NCBI RefSeq assembly: GCF_032854445.1
Contig: NC_088305.1
Coordinates: 21,800,955-21,864,954, forward strand
Length of the DNA: 64,000 nt
Direction: 5' to 3'
Source: Liolophura sinensis
Lineage: Eukaryota; Mollusca; Polyplacophora; Chitonida; Chitonidae
The notes beneath the pieces are model-generated. The model was not told where the DNA came from. It saw nothing but the letters and a program-made list of their open reading frames with translations, and did not search any database. A program made the position numbers and the translations under genes. Positions 1-11,596 of this stretch are shown piece after piece (positions within the stretch are counted from its first letter, which is position 1; each line of letters starts with the position of its first letter).

Positions 1-367
1 TAGCATCAACAGCTAGCTTAAATGGTAAATTAAAATCAGGTGCTACAAGTATGGGGCCGCTGCTTAGCATGGCCTTTAATCTATCAAAAGATCTCTGACA
101 CTCAATGGACGACAAGAATTTAGCACCTTTCTTTAACAGCTGAGTTAATGGCTCACTAACAAATGAAAAGTTCCTACAGAACTTTCGATAATAACCTGCC
201 ATGCCCAAAAAACGCTTTAACTCTCTCTTACAACTTGGCACTGGAAAACAAGAGATAGCACTGATTTTAGAATTAACATGTTTTACCTGACCCTGTCCGA
301 CAACATGCCCTAGATATGTGACAAAAGCACAACCAAACTCACACTTGGCCAACTTTACTGTAAAGCC
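1..367 (-). mobile_element. Gypsy-1 fossil, reverse transcriptase end (Ty3/gypsy)
   Basis: On the minus strand this stretch encodes the distal part of a Ty3/gypsy reverse transcriptase. The motifs KLAKCEFG and GYYRKF are readable, and it heads toward an RNase H domain beyond the left edge of the window. It is one part of a single old element whose other parts lie at 3523-4990, 38053-39352 and 52476-53280. The Harbinger transposon beginning at 368 separates it from the next part. The element is broken, with several small breaks besides the large insertions. Confidence 0.85.
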
Positions 368-420
368 ACGTTTACCGAACACGCGGATTGCGGTACGCGG
401 CAACGGAATGCGGTATGCGG
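368..420 (+). repeat. Harbinger left terminal inverted repeat
   Basis: Starts ACGTTTACCGAACACGCGG and continues with iterated GCGGWAT-like units (GCGGATT, GCGGTAC, GCGGCAA, GCGGTAT). It pairs with the reverse complement of about 3464-3522; the right copy has one extra ATTGCGG unit. The iterated units are plausible binding sites for the transposase or its Myb-like partner, which is an inference. Confidence 0.85.
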
Positions 421-494
421 AATGCGATATTTATGCCGCGTTGTCCGTTTATCGGTGCGCGTTTTCTTTGCGGTATACGTTAGTTTTGGGAAGC

Positions 495-2536
495 ATGGCG
501 CCTGTTTGGTCCGTCCCTGATCAACCACGATACAACCAAATACAGCGAGATATAATCATCGCAATGGGGGCCTTCGTGATAGCAAAGAAGAAACGTTACC
601 AACGACGGCGAAGATGGGCAGTTCATCCTATTTTTAAGAGACGGAAGGAGCAAGGAGCGTATCACAACCTTGTGCAGGAGCTAGGACTGGACGAAGATAT
701 GTTTCAACGATACTTTCGATTCAGACGTGAACAATTTGCCCAGCTCTTGTTCATTCTTCGCGAAGATATTGTCAAGTTTCATCGATCGACAGATGTCCTT
801 TGTCCAAGACAGCGTTTAGCAATCTGCATAAGGTAATCGATAATAAGAGGAAATAGAACATTTCTAAACTTGAAATCATTTTACTGGTTTGATACAAAAA
901 GGTAATGGCCTAACATAGGTGAAAAATGGCTTTACGGTATCATGCCGTTAACATCCAAGGCAAGGGTAGGTCGGTACTGGTAAAATGTAACGTAAATAAT
1001 ACAAACAGTCAAACCGCACTTTACTGAAATGTCATATGCATAGCCGCAGAAAGCAAGTCGGACGTTTATCCAGAAGACTCGGTTTGGCCAGGGATCATTG
1101 TGTCACCGTAGTGATTAGATATCGGCAGCGGCTGCTGGTTAGCATACTGACTATTTTGAAGCAAGGAGGGAACAAGTTCTTGTGGTAGAGGCGTTATTGG
1201 AATCTGTATTCCACTCCGATTCTCGACGTTGAAGAAGAGTTGTGACATTTGCAGTTTAATGAATGTTTGTGCTTCCTTTGGTAGCGTCTTCATGCGCTTG
1301 GCATAATTCATAAATAGTAGGTCATCGGAATCAGTTTCCGTATTTCCTGAGTTGTTCCTGCTCTCATTAATGAAATTAACCAGAGCATCTTCAATTGAAG
1401 AAGTTTCCCCAGTCGGTTGTCTTTTTCCGCTTCTCTTTGGTGTTTTGGCTGCTCTCCCAGTGGATGTACTTGGAGTAGTGGAAATGGAAGAAACTTCCGT
1501 TTCCAAGGGCAGGGCATCATTTATAGAACTCACCTCAGACCTGCGAAAGAAAATATATATTTATTAAATCAACTTATAACTATACTCTTTTTGCAGATAC
1601 CTGGCAACCGGAGAATCCTATGCATCGCTTGCCTTCAGCTATCGGGTCGGTGTATCTACAATATCTAAGCTGGTTCCAGAAGTATGCGAGGCTATTTGGA
1701 AACATAGAGAGGTAGCGATGAAGGTACCCAGCACCAGCGATGATTGGAGATTGATAGCAGCTAACTTTTGGCAGAATTGGCAGTTTCCACACTGCTTAGG
1801 TGCACTAGATGGGAAACACGTGGTTATGATGAAGCCTTGGAAGTCAGGGTCTCTCTATTTCAACTATAAAGGGACTTGCTCGATCGTTCTAATGGCACTT
1901 GTTGATGCTGATCTAAAGTTCATTGCAATTAACACTGGTTCGTTGGGCAGAAACAGCGACGGAGGAATCTTTGCCCGAAGTAACATGGGACAACGTTTCG
2001 TAAACGGGACATTCAATTTTCCACCAAGCTCAATGTTACCGGGTTATGAGAATCTTGGCCCCCTACCGTATGTTGCGGTAGGAGATGAGGCTTTCCCTCT
2101 GCTTCCAAACCTACTGCGCCCTTTCCCTGGCAGAGGAAACTCTTTGGAAAAGCAAATATTCAACTATAGGCGAAGTCGAGCTCGAAGAATAGTTGAAAAT
2201 GCGTTCGGTGTTTTGGCTGCTAGATGGAGGGTTTTTCATACAAAAATCGCCCTGCAACCAACACATGCCAATTCCGTTGTCAAAGCTGCGTGCGTATTGC
2301 ACAACATGCTGCAAAGGAACAGTACTCCAACCCAAATCACTCAGCTGTTGGAAGACATGCCCGACATGGACGCAGTCGAGGGTCTCGCTACTTTACCACG
2401 TATCGGAAACCGGGCGAGTGAGGAGGCGATTGCTGTACGAAATACATTCAAGGATTTCTTCATGGAAGACAATTCGGTACCATGGCAAAGTCAGTACGTT
2501 TTAAGAGGTACCTTTGATGTTGATAGCAACAGCTAA
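495..2536 (+). CDS. PIF/Harbinger transposase (HARBI1-like, DDE_Tnp_4), two exons
   Basis: Two exons, 495-832 and 1597-2536, join across a GT/AG intron (AAG|GTAATC and TTTGCAG|ATACC) to give about 425 residues without a stop. The ATG at 495 sits in AAGCATGG and lies just inside the terminal repeat; an upstream in-frame ATG at 318 lies outside the element and is rejected. Exon 1 is a basic N-terminal region; across the junction runs a helix-turn-helix-like segment (ATGESYASLAFSYRVGVSTI). The catalytic core shows GALDGKH, ALVDADLKF, VGDEAFPL and RRIVENAFG, the expected acidic residues of this family. The protein should cut and paste the element with help from the MADF protein encoded opposite. 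The reading frame looks intact. Confidence 0.9.
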
Positions 2537-3218
2537 TACGTACCTGATTTCTTCATGAAAACTCTGTGAATCGGTGTCATCCGTTTCTTCAACGTCTGGG
2601 ACATTTGTAGCGGCTCTGGAAAGAAATAGCAATGATCTGTTATCGTTTAATAGGATTTTCTTGGAACACGAATATTGCTGTCTTAATCCCTATAAAGAAA
2701 AAGAAGCCAAGACATATTAACACGTCTTCCCTCGAAATTAAATTTTGGTATTAATTTCGGCTATAACTTACTCATTTTCAGCTATGAATGGTTCCAGGAA
2801 AGACAGAAAATCAAAGAACTTCCATTTGTTGACTTTTGTAGCAGCGGCACCACTTTTCTTTTCCTTCAGAAGTCGTCGTTGCTTCATGTAGTTATCTCGT
2901 AGGTTTTTCCATTTCACTCGCCATGCCTTGCCTGGAATAATTAAATATTGTTTCAACATTGTTAAATACGTTTTCTTGTCCTATCTCTTTTAAATATGTC
3001 ATAAAGTAAAGTGCAAATTTGCAGGAATCAAGTTTAAGATGAAGCTCACCATCTAGACCCTCCACTTTTAACGTTTTCGCTATGCTCTCCCACGCATTGC
3101 TCATTTTCTGCGCATCCATATGAGTGTCGTCCTTGGCATCGTAGATGAAAGAGCGTTCCCTGACGAGTCCGACCAAATTTTCGATTACATCGTCTGGAAG
3201 TTGTTTTCCTCTCGGCAT
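1066..3218 (-). CDS. MADF/Myb-like partner protein of the Harbinger element, four exons
   Basis: Exons at 3218-3050, 2931-2772, 2615-2544 and 1540-1066 have good GT/AG borders and consistent phase. The product starts MPRGKQLPDDVIENLVGLVR and has an N-terminal MADF-type (Myb/SANT-like) domain ending near WKFFDFLSFLEPF, then an acidic linker, a Ser/Thr-rich region, a basic KRSGKRQ patch and a C-terminal segment around FMNYAKRMKTLP that resembles a BESS motif. In this superfamily such a protein binds DNA at the element ends and recruits the transposase to the nucleus; that role is from family knowledge. Exon 4 lies inside the transposase intron, and transposase exon 2 lies inside intron 3 of this gene. 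No break was seen. Confidence 0.8.
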
Positions 3219-3370
3219 TTTTGTAGTTGTAATATAACTTTGTCTGTATAGAACAGAAAAACAAACAAAATGTAACCCAAATGCACGTAGCACGTGACCT
3301 CTATACCGCCGCGGTATTTTATAGCGCGCGGAAGAATCGCTCCCCAGACCGATCGGGTTTTTCGCAAACC

Positions 3371-3522
3371 GCATACCGCGATCGTTCCGCATACCGCATA
3401 CCGCATACCGCGTTCCGCAGTCCGGTAAATGGATGAAGGGAAATGGCTTGGAGCGATAAAATCTCTATGCCGCATTCCGTTGCCGCGTACCGCAATCCGC
3501 AATCCGCGTGTTCGGTAAACGT
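3371..3522 (-). repeat. Harbinger right terminal inverted repeat and subterminal array
   Basis: The last about 58 bases are the reverse complement of the left terminus. Further in, 3371-3422 contains back-to-back CCGCATA heptamers (CATACCGCATACCGCATACC), the same unit as GCGGTAT at the left end read from the other strand. This denser array is present on this side only. Confidence 0.8.
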
Positions 3523-4990
3523 AGCTTCAGATTGGCTTAGGACAGTCTCGCAAATAATGCCTCCATGATATTTAAATGTTCCTCCCAAGTGTCACTGAAT
3601 ATAATTACATCGTCGATGTAAACACGACACCCTTTAAGGCCTGATGTAACGTTGTTCACAAGTCGTTGAAAGGTGGCAGGGCTGTTCTTCATCCCAAAGG
3701 GCATGACTTTGTACTGGTATAAACCATCTGGGGTAGCAAACGCTGACACCTCACGAGCGCGCTGCGTGAGCGGTACTTGCCAAAATCCTTTCAATAGGTC
3801 AAACTTGGAGACAACGTTGGACTTTCCCACGGCATCGATACAGTCGTCGATCCTTGGAATGGGAAAGTTGTCTGCTTTAGTGACGGCATTCACTTTGCGA
3901 TAGTCTGTACACATACGGTACGTCCCATCTGGTTTTGGCACAAGAATACAAGGTGAACTCCAGTTACTGTTACTGGGCTCGACCAGATCATTTTCCATAC
4001 TGAACTTCTTTTCTCAAGCATTCAGTTTTAGTTGGGTTCAGTCTGTATGGGTGCTGTTTAATCGGCTTGGAATCTCCAACTTCAACATCATGGTAGATGG
4101 ATTCAGTCCTGGTTGGAACATCAGGGAACAAATGTTCATATCGACGAACCAAATCCTTCAACTGCTGGCGTTGCTGATATTCCAGATGACCCAACACAGA
4201 ATCAATGTCCTCAAGAATACTTGAATTCTGGAGTTTGGCTGACCGGAACCTTAAGTCCAAATCTTGATCATCCCTAACAGCTGAATCAGGGCATAAGTTA
4301 GAGGTAACAACTCCACTAGGATGTACAACATTGAGATCAGTGCTATCTCTGTCTACATATGGCTTTAACATGTTAATGTGACAAAGTTGTCTAGATTTGC
4401 GCCGATCAGGAGTGAAAATAATATAATTAAGATCACTTAGCCTCTTGTCTACTACATAAGGTCCAAAATAACGAGCTTCAAGTGGCTTACCACTAACTGG
4501 AAGTAAGGCCAGTACCTTCTGACCAACTTCAAATCTGCGTCTTACTGTCTCTTTGTCGTACTTAGTTTTCATACTCTTCTGAGAAGCTGTCAGATTCTCT
4601 CTGGCTAACTCACATACTCTGTTGAGCTTAGTACGAAAACTTGACACATACTGTAATAGGTTAACATTGTCACTATCACCAGACACAAACTTTTCCTTGA
4701 ACAACTGTAGTGGACCACGCACAGTATGGCCAAACACAAGCTCAAATGGACTAAATCCAAGTGACTCTTGTACAGACTCTCTTACAGCAAACATTAACAA
4801 AGGTACACCCTCGTCCCAATCTTTCCCTGTCTCAAAGCAGTAAGTTCTTATCATACTTTTCAGTGTCTGATGGAATCTCTCTAGTGCTCCTTGACTTTGT
4901 GGGTGATAAGCTGAGGACTTATACTGGCTAATACCTAGCTCATGCATAACTTGTTGGAACACACCAGACATGAAATTTGAACCCTGGTCT
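3523..4990 (-). mobile_element. Gypsy-1 fossil, integrase C-terminal part followed by reverse transcriptase
   Basis: Read on the minus strand, 4971 down to about 3988 holds the second half of a retroviral-type integrase (SAYHPQSQGALERFHQTLKS with the catalytic Glu context, then a C-terminal domain ending near the GPYVVDKRLSDLNYIIF region). This is followed directly by the beginning of a reverse transcriptase (CILVPKPDGTYRMCTDYRKV, MPFGMKNSPATFQRL, VYIDDVIIFS) at about 3998-3537. Integrase before reverse transcriptase is reversed from the usual Ty3/gypsy order and matches Gmr1-like elements. The element is broken. Confidence 0.9.
4976..4990 (+). repeat. Target-site duplication of LINE-A, left copy
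   Basis: TTTGAACCCTGGTCT is repeated exactly at 38038-38052, directly after the (ATTC)n tail. It proves that everything in between entered gypsy-1 as one LINE insertion later enlarged by further insertions. The site falls in the integrase core of gypsy-1. Confidence 0.95.
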
Positions 4991-5496
4991 CGGTGAATAT
5001 AATAGGCTCACATCTTCCCGGTTGTGTGAGAGGCAACCGGGGAGCGACCTGTTTGCCGTGGGTTGCAACCCGTAATCTACGAGGACGGGATCCTGGTGGC
5101 TGAGGGCGGGTTGGTCTTGCGAGATCCTCACGCCCAACACGCCACTTTGGCCCTTACTTGGAGAGAGACGGGAGGTCGGATGGGCCCGGTCCGATCAATC
5201 GGCTTGGTCATGTCTTGCCTCTGCGTGATCCCAGTTGCCTCTATATCAGCACATCATTTAGAGAACAAATGTTATTTTTGAAATATCGTTTGCGGGACTA
5301 CGTTTTGAGGCGGTGGCTCATGGGTCAATCGAGTAGATTGAATTTAACCTGTTGGTATAAATCAATCTGTTCGAGTATACCTCATATGGAGTCCTTGGTG
5401 TCTTTCCTGCTGGGTATTCCCAGGTTCAGGCATCGCCCTTGTTGGCACTTCGTGGTGGGTGGGGAACATATGGGGTGAAATTTACAAATATATGCC

Positions 5497-6863
5497 ATGT
5501 CTACTTCAAAACTTTCTTTAAATGCTTCAAATGTATGTAACCGGTCTTCCTCTCAGCCGACTTTGTCTTTAAGTGCTGATAAAAAGAGGAAGTTATCAGA
5601 CTCGCTTGATAATGAACAGAACAGTTGGCCGGCTTTCATTGTTCTCTCAACTAAGAGTGAACAAAAGCCGGCTTCAAAAATTCATCCGTTTCTGTTGCAA
5701 AGGGCTCTCCAGGGTGCAGCTGGAACTCTTAAAAATGTTAAAAAACTGAGATCCGGAGACATTCTCATTGAATGTTTCCGGCAACAACAATCAAAAAATT
5801 TACTTAAATAAAATATCTGATATATCTGTTTTCACCTCCCCTCACCATTCCCTGAACAGCTGTCAGGGAATCATTCGTGACAGGGATGGCGATATAACTG
5901 ACCTAACTGATGAAAAAATCTGCCAAGAACTAAATTCACAGGGTGTTATCAGAGTAAAACGCTTCATTATGAAGAAATCTGGTAACATCCTTAAACTTAA
6001 TACTTATCTGCTAACATTTAACACTACCTCCCTTCCGTCGCATATTTACGTTGGCCCCTATAGGGTTAATGTGGATTTATATATCCCTAATTCTATACGT
6101 TGTTTTAATTGCCAACGATTTGGTCATGGAAAGGGACAATGTAAGAACAAACTCATTTGCTTCAGATGCGGCAGTGAAGGGCATGATGGTTTGGGCTGCA
6201 GCAACACAGTTAAGTGTTGGAACTGCAGTGGTGATCACATGGCTTCATCAAGGGATTGTCCGCTTTTCGTGAAGGAAAAACAAATTATCAACCTGAAAAT
6301 TAAAAACAATATCTCCTATCAGGAAGCCCGGAAATTAGCCTCACTTAGTAATACTTCTCCACAGACTTCGTTTGCCAATGTGGTCAAGCGAGTGGCAAAC
6401 TGTTGCTACTCAAACCTCTTGGACTTGGCCCATTGGAAACGACAAACTTAGTTATGTTTCTTTGCAAATTTCGTCTCAACCCTCGTTAAATTCTTCCTCA
6501 ACTCAGACTACTTCAACACACCAAATAAAAACAGTAAACAATACAGAGCATCCTGGTAAACCAGCTGAGCCCAATTCCTCTAAAAATAATGACAAAAACA
6601 AATCCAAAAACAAATCTCAAAATAATAATAACCAAACAACTGATAAACCTAGTGGCCCAACAGAGCGTCCCTCTAAGGCCACTAGGGATCCTATCCAAAC
6701 TTTTAATAAGTTTGGATTCTTGGAGGACGTTGGTCCTTCAACATCAGATGCGGAGGTGATGGATATATCACCCGCACAAGGGAGATCTAACAGCCGATCT
6801 CCACGAAAGGGTCGCCCGCGGTCCAAACACAAAGAGAAATCTCCGATACGTCTCCCTCCATAA
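5497..6863 (+). pseudogene. LINE-A ORF1, CCHC nucleic-acid-binding protein, frameshifted
   Basis: Starts with ATGTCTACTTC at 5497. The N-terminal third includes a KKRKL basic stretch and SWPAFIVLSTKSEQKPASK; the middle contains three zinc knuckles (CFNCQRFGHGKGQC, CFRCGSEGHDGLGC, CWNCSGDHMASSRDC); the C-terminal part is Ser/Pro/Lys rich and ends RLPP at the TAA at 6861-6863. Such ORF1 proteins coat LINE RNA. Compared with LINE-B and LINE-D the frame breaks near 5805 (small deletion) and near 6410, so the protein is not made whole. Confidence 0.85.
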
Positions 6864-7466
6864 CCCCCGTGGGGTTTCCGGGGTGATAAGAATAGGACCT
6901 CAGCCCTCTAGGCAAGCTTGTCGTAAAAGTCGACTAACCTAGAGCTCTCCTGTGTGAGCCCGGTGAGTATAATAGGCTCACATCTTCTCGGTTGTGTGAG
7001 AGGCAACCGGGGAGCGACCTGTTTGCCGTGGGTTGCGACCCGTAATCTACGAGGACGGGATCCTGGTGGCTGAGGGTGTGTTGGTCTTGGGAGATCCTCA
7101 CGCCCAACACTCCGCTTTGGCCCTTACTTGGAGTGAGACGGGAGGTCGGATGGGCCCGGTCCGATCAATCGGCTTGGTCATGTCTTGCCTCTGCGTTGTC
7201 CCAGAATTTCTCCATAACACCACTCAATAACGATAAATGTTATTTCTGAAATTTCGTATGTGGGACTACGTTTGGAGGCGGTGGCTCATGGGTCAATCGA
7301 GTAGATTGAATTTAACCTGTTGGTAAAAATCAATCTGTTCGAGTATACCTCATATGGAATCCTTGGTGTCTTTCCTGCTGGGTATTCCCAGGTTCAGGCA
7401 TCGCCCTTGTTGGCACTCCGTGGTGGGTGGGGAACATATGGGGTGAAATTTATATATATATATGCC

Positions 7467-8600
7467 ATGTCTTCAGTATGACTAACAGGCCTTCCTCTCA
7501 GCCGATTTCAAGTACTGATAAGAAGAGAAAATTAGAGGTTTTGGCTGACTCAGTTGATAACGGACAGGACAGTTGGCCGGCTTTCATCGTTCTCTCGACA
7601 AAGAGTGAACAGAAACCGGCCTCAAAAATTCATCCATTTGTGCTTAAAAGGGCCTTGCAGGGATCAGCAGGTACTTTAAAAAACGTCAAAAAATTACGAT
7701 CCGGAGACATTCATTCTTATTGAATGTTTTCGGAAACAACAATCCATTAATTTACTAGCTTTGAATAAAATAACTGATATTCCTGTGTATACATCCCCCC
7801 ATAATTCCCTGAACAGCTGTCAGGGAATTATACGTGACAGGGATCAGGATATCATTGATCTATCAGAAGACGAAATCTGCACAGAACTGAAATCGCAGGG
7901 TGTTACCAGAGTAAAACGCTTCACTATGAAGAAATCTGGTAACATCATTAAACTAAATACATATCTTCTAACATTTAACAGTAAATCTATTCCGTCGTAT
8001 ATCTACATTGGCCCCTATAGGGTTACTGTCGAGTTGTATATCCCTAACCCGACACGTTGTTTTAACTGTCAAAAGTTTGGTCATGGCAAGGGCCAATGCA
8101 AAAATAAACTGGTCTGTTTTCGGTGCGGCAGTGATGGTCATGATGGTTTCGACTGTAGCAGCAAAGCAAAGTGCTGCAATTGCAGTGGAGATCACATGGC
8201 CTCCTCTAAGGACTACCCACTTTTCGTCAAAGAAAAACAAATCAGTATAAAAACTAAAAACAATATATCGTATCAGGAGGCCCGCAAACTAGTCTCGCCT
8301 CCTAATACTACACTGCAGACTTCATTTGCCAATGCGGTCAAGCGAGTAGCATCTGTTGCTACTCAAACCTCATTGACTTGGCCCATTGGAAACGACAGAC
8401 CTACTTCTCTACAACCTGCTGCTCAACCTGCCTGTAATTCCTGCTCTACCCAGACGACTACAGTAACTCAAAACAACCCAGTAAATATTACAAAACAAAC
8501 TGATAACCCTGAGCCTGATCAAAGCAAAAACAAACCTGCCAGAAATAAATCTGAAAATAAATCTCGTAATGAAAATAATAAACCTAGTGGCTCGTCGATT
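7467..8600 (+). pseudogene. LINE-B ORF1, broken
   Basis: The start used by the other copies (ATGTCTTC at 7467) runs into TGA after four codons; an ATG at 7478 restores the family frame. A four-base ATTC gain near 7710 (ATTCATTC where LINE-A reads ATTC) shifts the frame, and the protein resumes at 7761. Zinc knuckles CFNCQKFGHGKGQC and CFRCGSDGHDGFDC remain. The C-terminal end is lost to the deletion that fuses it into ORF2 sequence near 8600. Confidence 0.85.
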
Positions 8601-11300
8601 TCTCAAGTCCAAGAGACGATCTTGTTGGCGGAACTTTGTTTCGGGCATTACATCAAAAACACCCATGCGTAAGGTCTGGAACATGGTTCAGAGACTTAAG
8701 GGCAAAAATAATAAAGCAAAAGTTCAGCATTTAAAAGATGGAGATAATATAATAACTTCTCCACCCGATATAGCTAATAAACTAGCTGAAACAATCTCAA
8801 AGAAATCTTCTTCTGAGAATTATACTAAAGAATTCCAACATATTAAAAACCAGAAGGAGAAAATTAAATTGCCCTTTTCTTCTAAGAATTTAGAAGATTA
8901 TAATCATCCTTTTAATATTGATGAACTTAAAACTGCATTAAAAAAGGCCCACGATACTGCTTGTGGTCCTGATAATGTATATTATAAGTTTCTGAACCAT
9001 TTACCACCAGAGCCACTGGAGACTCTCTTGGACTTGATTAATGATATTTGGATAACTGGTAATTTTCCACCATCATGGAGGGAGGCGTGTATTATCCCGG
9101 TTCCCAAACCGGGTAAGGATCATAATGATCCAAATAATTACCGTCCCATAGCTCTTACCAGCTGTGTCTGTAAGACTATGGAACGGATGATTAATGATAG
9201 ACTTGTTTGGTTTCTTGAAACCAACAAGCTTTTATCTAATATTCAATGTGGTTTTCGGCAAGGTAGATCTACCATGGATCACCTTGTTCGATTTGAAACC
9301 TTTATTCGTGATGGCTTCATCAATAACGAACATGTGGTGTCCATATTTTTTGACCTTGAAAAGGCCTACGACACCACATGGAAATATGGTATTTTAAAAG
9401 ACCTCGCGAACATGGGTCTTAAAGGTCGATTACCTATATTTATATCTCAATTTTTATCTGATCGTCAGTTTAAGGTACGGGTGGGGTCCACTCTTTCTGA
9501 TTCGCATGAGCAGGAGATGGGTGTTCCCCAGGGCAGTATTCTTTCGCCAACACTGTTCAGCATAAAAATTAATAGCTTAGCTAAAACGTTGACATCTGGC
9601 ACTGAGGGTTCTTTATACGTAGATGATTTCCTCATATGCTACCGTGCTAAAAATATGAATAACATCGAGCGGCAACTGCAGCTTTGTCTCAACAAGATTG
9701 AGAAATGGGCAGTTGCCAACGGTTTTAGATTTTCTACATCTAAAACCGTCGGTATGCATTTTTGTAATAAACGGAAACTTCATCTAGACCCTGAGATTAA
9801 ATTTTGTGGAGAACCAGTGAAGATTGTTGGGGAAAATAAATTTTTAGGGGTTATATTTGATAAAAAATTATCCTTTATACCTCATATAAAAATGCTTAAA
9901 GCTAAATGTACAAAGGCTCTCGATATAATTAAGGTCGTGTCTAGTACCGATTGGGGTGCTGACCGATCAGTTTTACTTAATTTATATCGTTCCCTGGTGA
10001 GGTCTAAATTGGACTATGGGTCCATCATTTATGGTTCTGCAAAGATATCCTATCTTAAAATGTTGGATCCCGTCCATCACCAAGGTTTGAGGCTCAGCCT
10101 TGGTGCTTTTAGAACTTCACCAGTAGAAAGTTTATACGTCGAAGCTAATGAGCCTTCTTTACATCTCAGACGTATAAAACTATGCCTTCAATATACTACA
10201 AAGCTTAAAGCACACCCAACAAACCCTGTATACGACTGTGTTTTCAATCCATTGTATGTAGACAAATATACTAAATGTCCCAACAAGATCCCTTCGTTCG
10301 GTCTTCGTATACGGGACCACGTTGTGGGAGCTAACATCAAGCTGGAAGATATAGCTCCGGTTTCTTTTCCGGAGTCTCCTCCATGGCTTCTCCCACAACC
10401 TAAACTAATATTTGATCTACGTAAATATAATAAATCGAATATAAATCCTCTTATAATTCAGCAAGGTTTTGCTGAAGTTAAAGCTAATTATATGGATTAT
10501 AAATTTATATACACTGACGGGTCGAAGGATGGGGACAGGGTTGCGACTGCGGCTGTCATGGAGCAGCGGGTCTCTTCCTTTCGTATTCCATCCTCTTCTT
10601 CAATATTCTCTGCCGAGGCCAGAGCTATACTCCTGGCCTTATCATATGTTTCTTCTGGGTGTGCCCAGAGGGCAATGATATGCACCGACTCGTTGTCTTG
10701 CTTACTGGCAATACAGAATAATAAATTTAAAAATCCCTTGATCCTTCAAATTTTAGCTATACATAGGAAATTAATTAGAAGAGGTAAAGATATTATATTC
10801 TGCTGGATACCAAGTCATATTGGTATCCATGGAAACACAGTCGCAGACAGGGAGGCGAAAGCTGCCCTAAATAAACCCATATCAAAGATAAAAATCCCTT
10901 ATACTGACATGAAGTCGAATATTCTTAAATATATTTGTTGCCTTTGGCAGGGTGAATGGAACTTGCAGGTCCATAATAAACTGCATGCTATTCATCCGGT
11001 CATTGGCTACAACAATTATACTTGCGAAAAGTCTCGTAGAGACCAAGTAGTTTAAACAAGGTGTCGTGTTGGGCATTCTCGTCTAACGCACAATTTCATA
11101 TTAGATGGGAGCAGTGCTCCCGAGTGCGTTGGATGCGATGCCCAATATAGCATCAAACATATCTTGGTTGACTGTGTGGACTTTGCCCACGTTCGGCAGA
11201 GATTCTACACGGTCGACTCTATATATGATTTGTTTGACAACATCTCTGGCGATGTTGTCATCAATTATTTGAAGGCCATTGGCCTTTATCATAAGATATA
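8601..11300 (+). pseudogene. LINE-B ORF2 remnant: reverse transcriptase, RNase H, C-terminal domain
   Basis: Reading continues from the deletion into the reverse transcriptase: NYRPIALTSCVCKTMERM, FFDLEKAYDTTW, GVPQGSILSPTLFS, and the catalytic YVDD at about 9619. Then come RNase H (YTDGSKDG, FSAEARAILLAL, CTDSLSC, WIPSHIGIHGNTVADREAK) and the start of the C-terminal Cys-rich tail. The endonuclease domain is absent. A TAA at 11053-11055 ends the frame about 80 codons before the family stop; the tail HNFILDGSSAPECVGCDAQY lies beyond it. Not functional. Confidence 0.9.
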
Positions 11301-11596
11301 ATTTATTACCATATAAATATTTATCACAAGATATAATTTGTTAATATAAAAATGTTTATCTATAATGTTATGTATACATTTCTTGATATATTATTTTTAA
11401 AATATGAGGGTTTTCGAGATTTAACTGTTTTTGGTTATTCTAATCTGGTTTTAAACATGTGCAAACATTTGTTTCCATTTTTAATGTTATCACCACCATA
11501 TCGGAAACCTCAACCGCCTCGTGTTTCGACCTTGTTCTCGCCACGATATGGCTGAAATACTGCCGATGTGGCGTTAAACCATAATCATTCATTCAT

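Larger units (their letters stand above)
368..3522. mobile_element. PIF/Harbinger DNA transposon inserted in gypsy-1
   Basis: Both ends carry the same sequence in inverted orientation, ACGTTTACCGAACACGCGG, then GCGG-rich repeats, giving terminal inverted repeats of about 50 bp with one small indel. Between them lie the two genes typical of PIF/Harbinger: a DDE transposase on the plus strand and a MADF/Myb-like protein on the minus strand. Gypsy reverse-transcriptase coding sequence flanks both sides. The usual 3-bp target duplication is not clear: directly outside the CCGAAC core the flanks read TTA and TAA, which is an inverted and not a direct repeat, so the exact ends are uncertain by a few bases. 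Confidence 0.9.
6864..11596 (+). mobile_element. LINE-B, 5'-complete but internally deleted copy
   Basis: Begins CCCCCGTGGGGTTTCCGGGG, the same 5' terminus as LINE-D, and ends in ATTCATTC. The flanking 13-bp duplication TCTCCCTCCATAA at 6851-6863 and 11597-11609 places the insertion at the ORF1/ORF2 junction of LINE-A. About 1.2 kb covering the ORF1 end and the endonuclease domain of ORF2 is missing: the sequence jumps near 8600 from CCTAGTGGC (ORF1) to GGCTCGTCG (ORF2), with GGC as possible microhomology. Confidence 0.9.

Noticed and set aside
366-3525. TTA/TAA flanks as the Harbinger 3-bp target duplication
   Set aside because: The two flanks are inverted, not direct, repeats and appear to be part of the longer terminal repeat.
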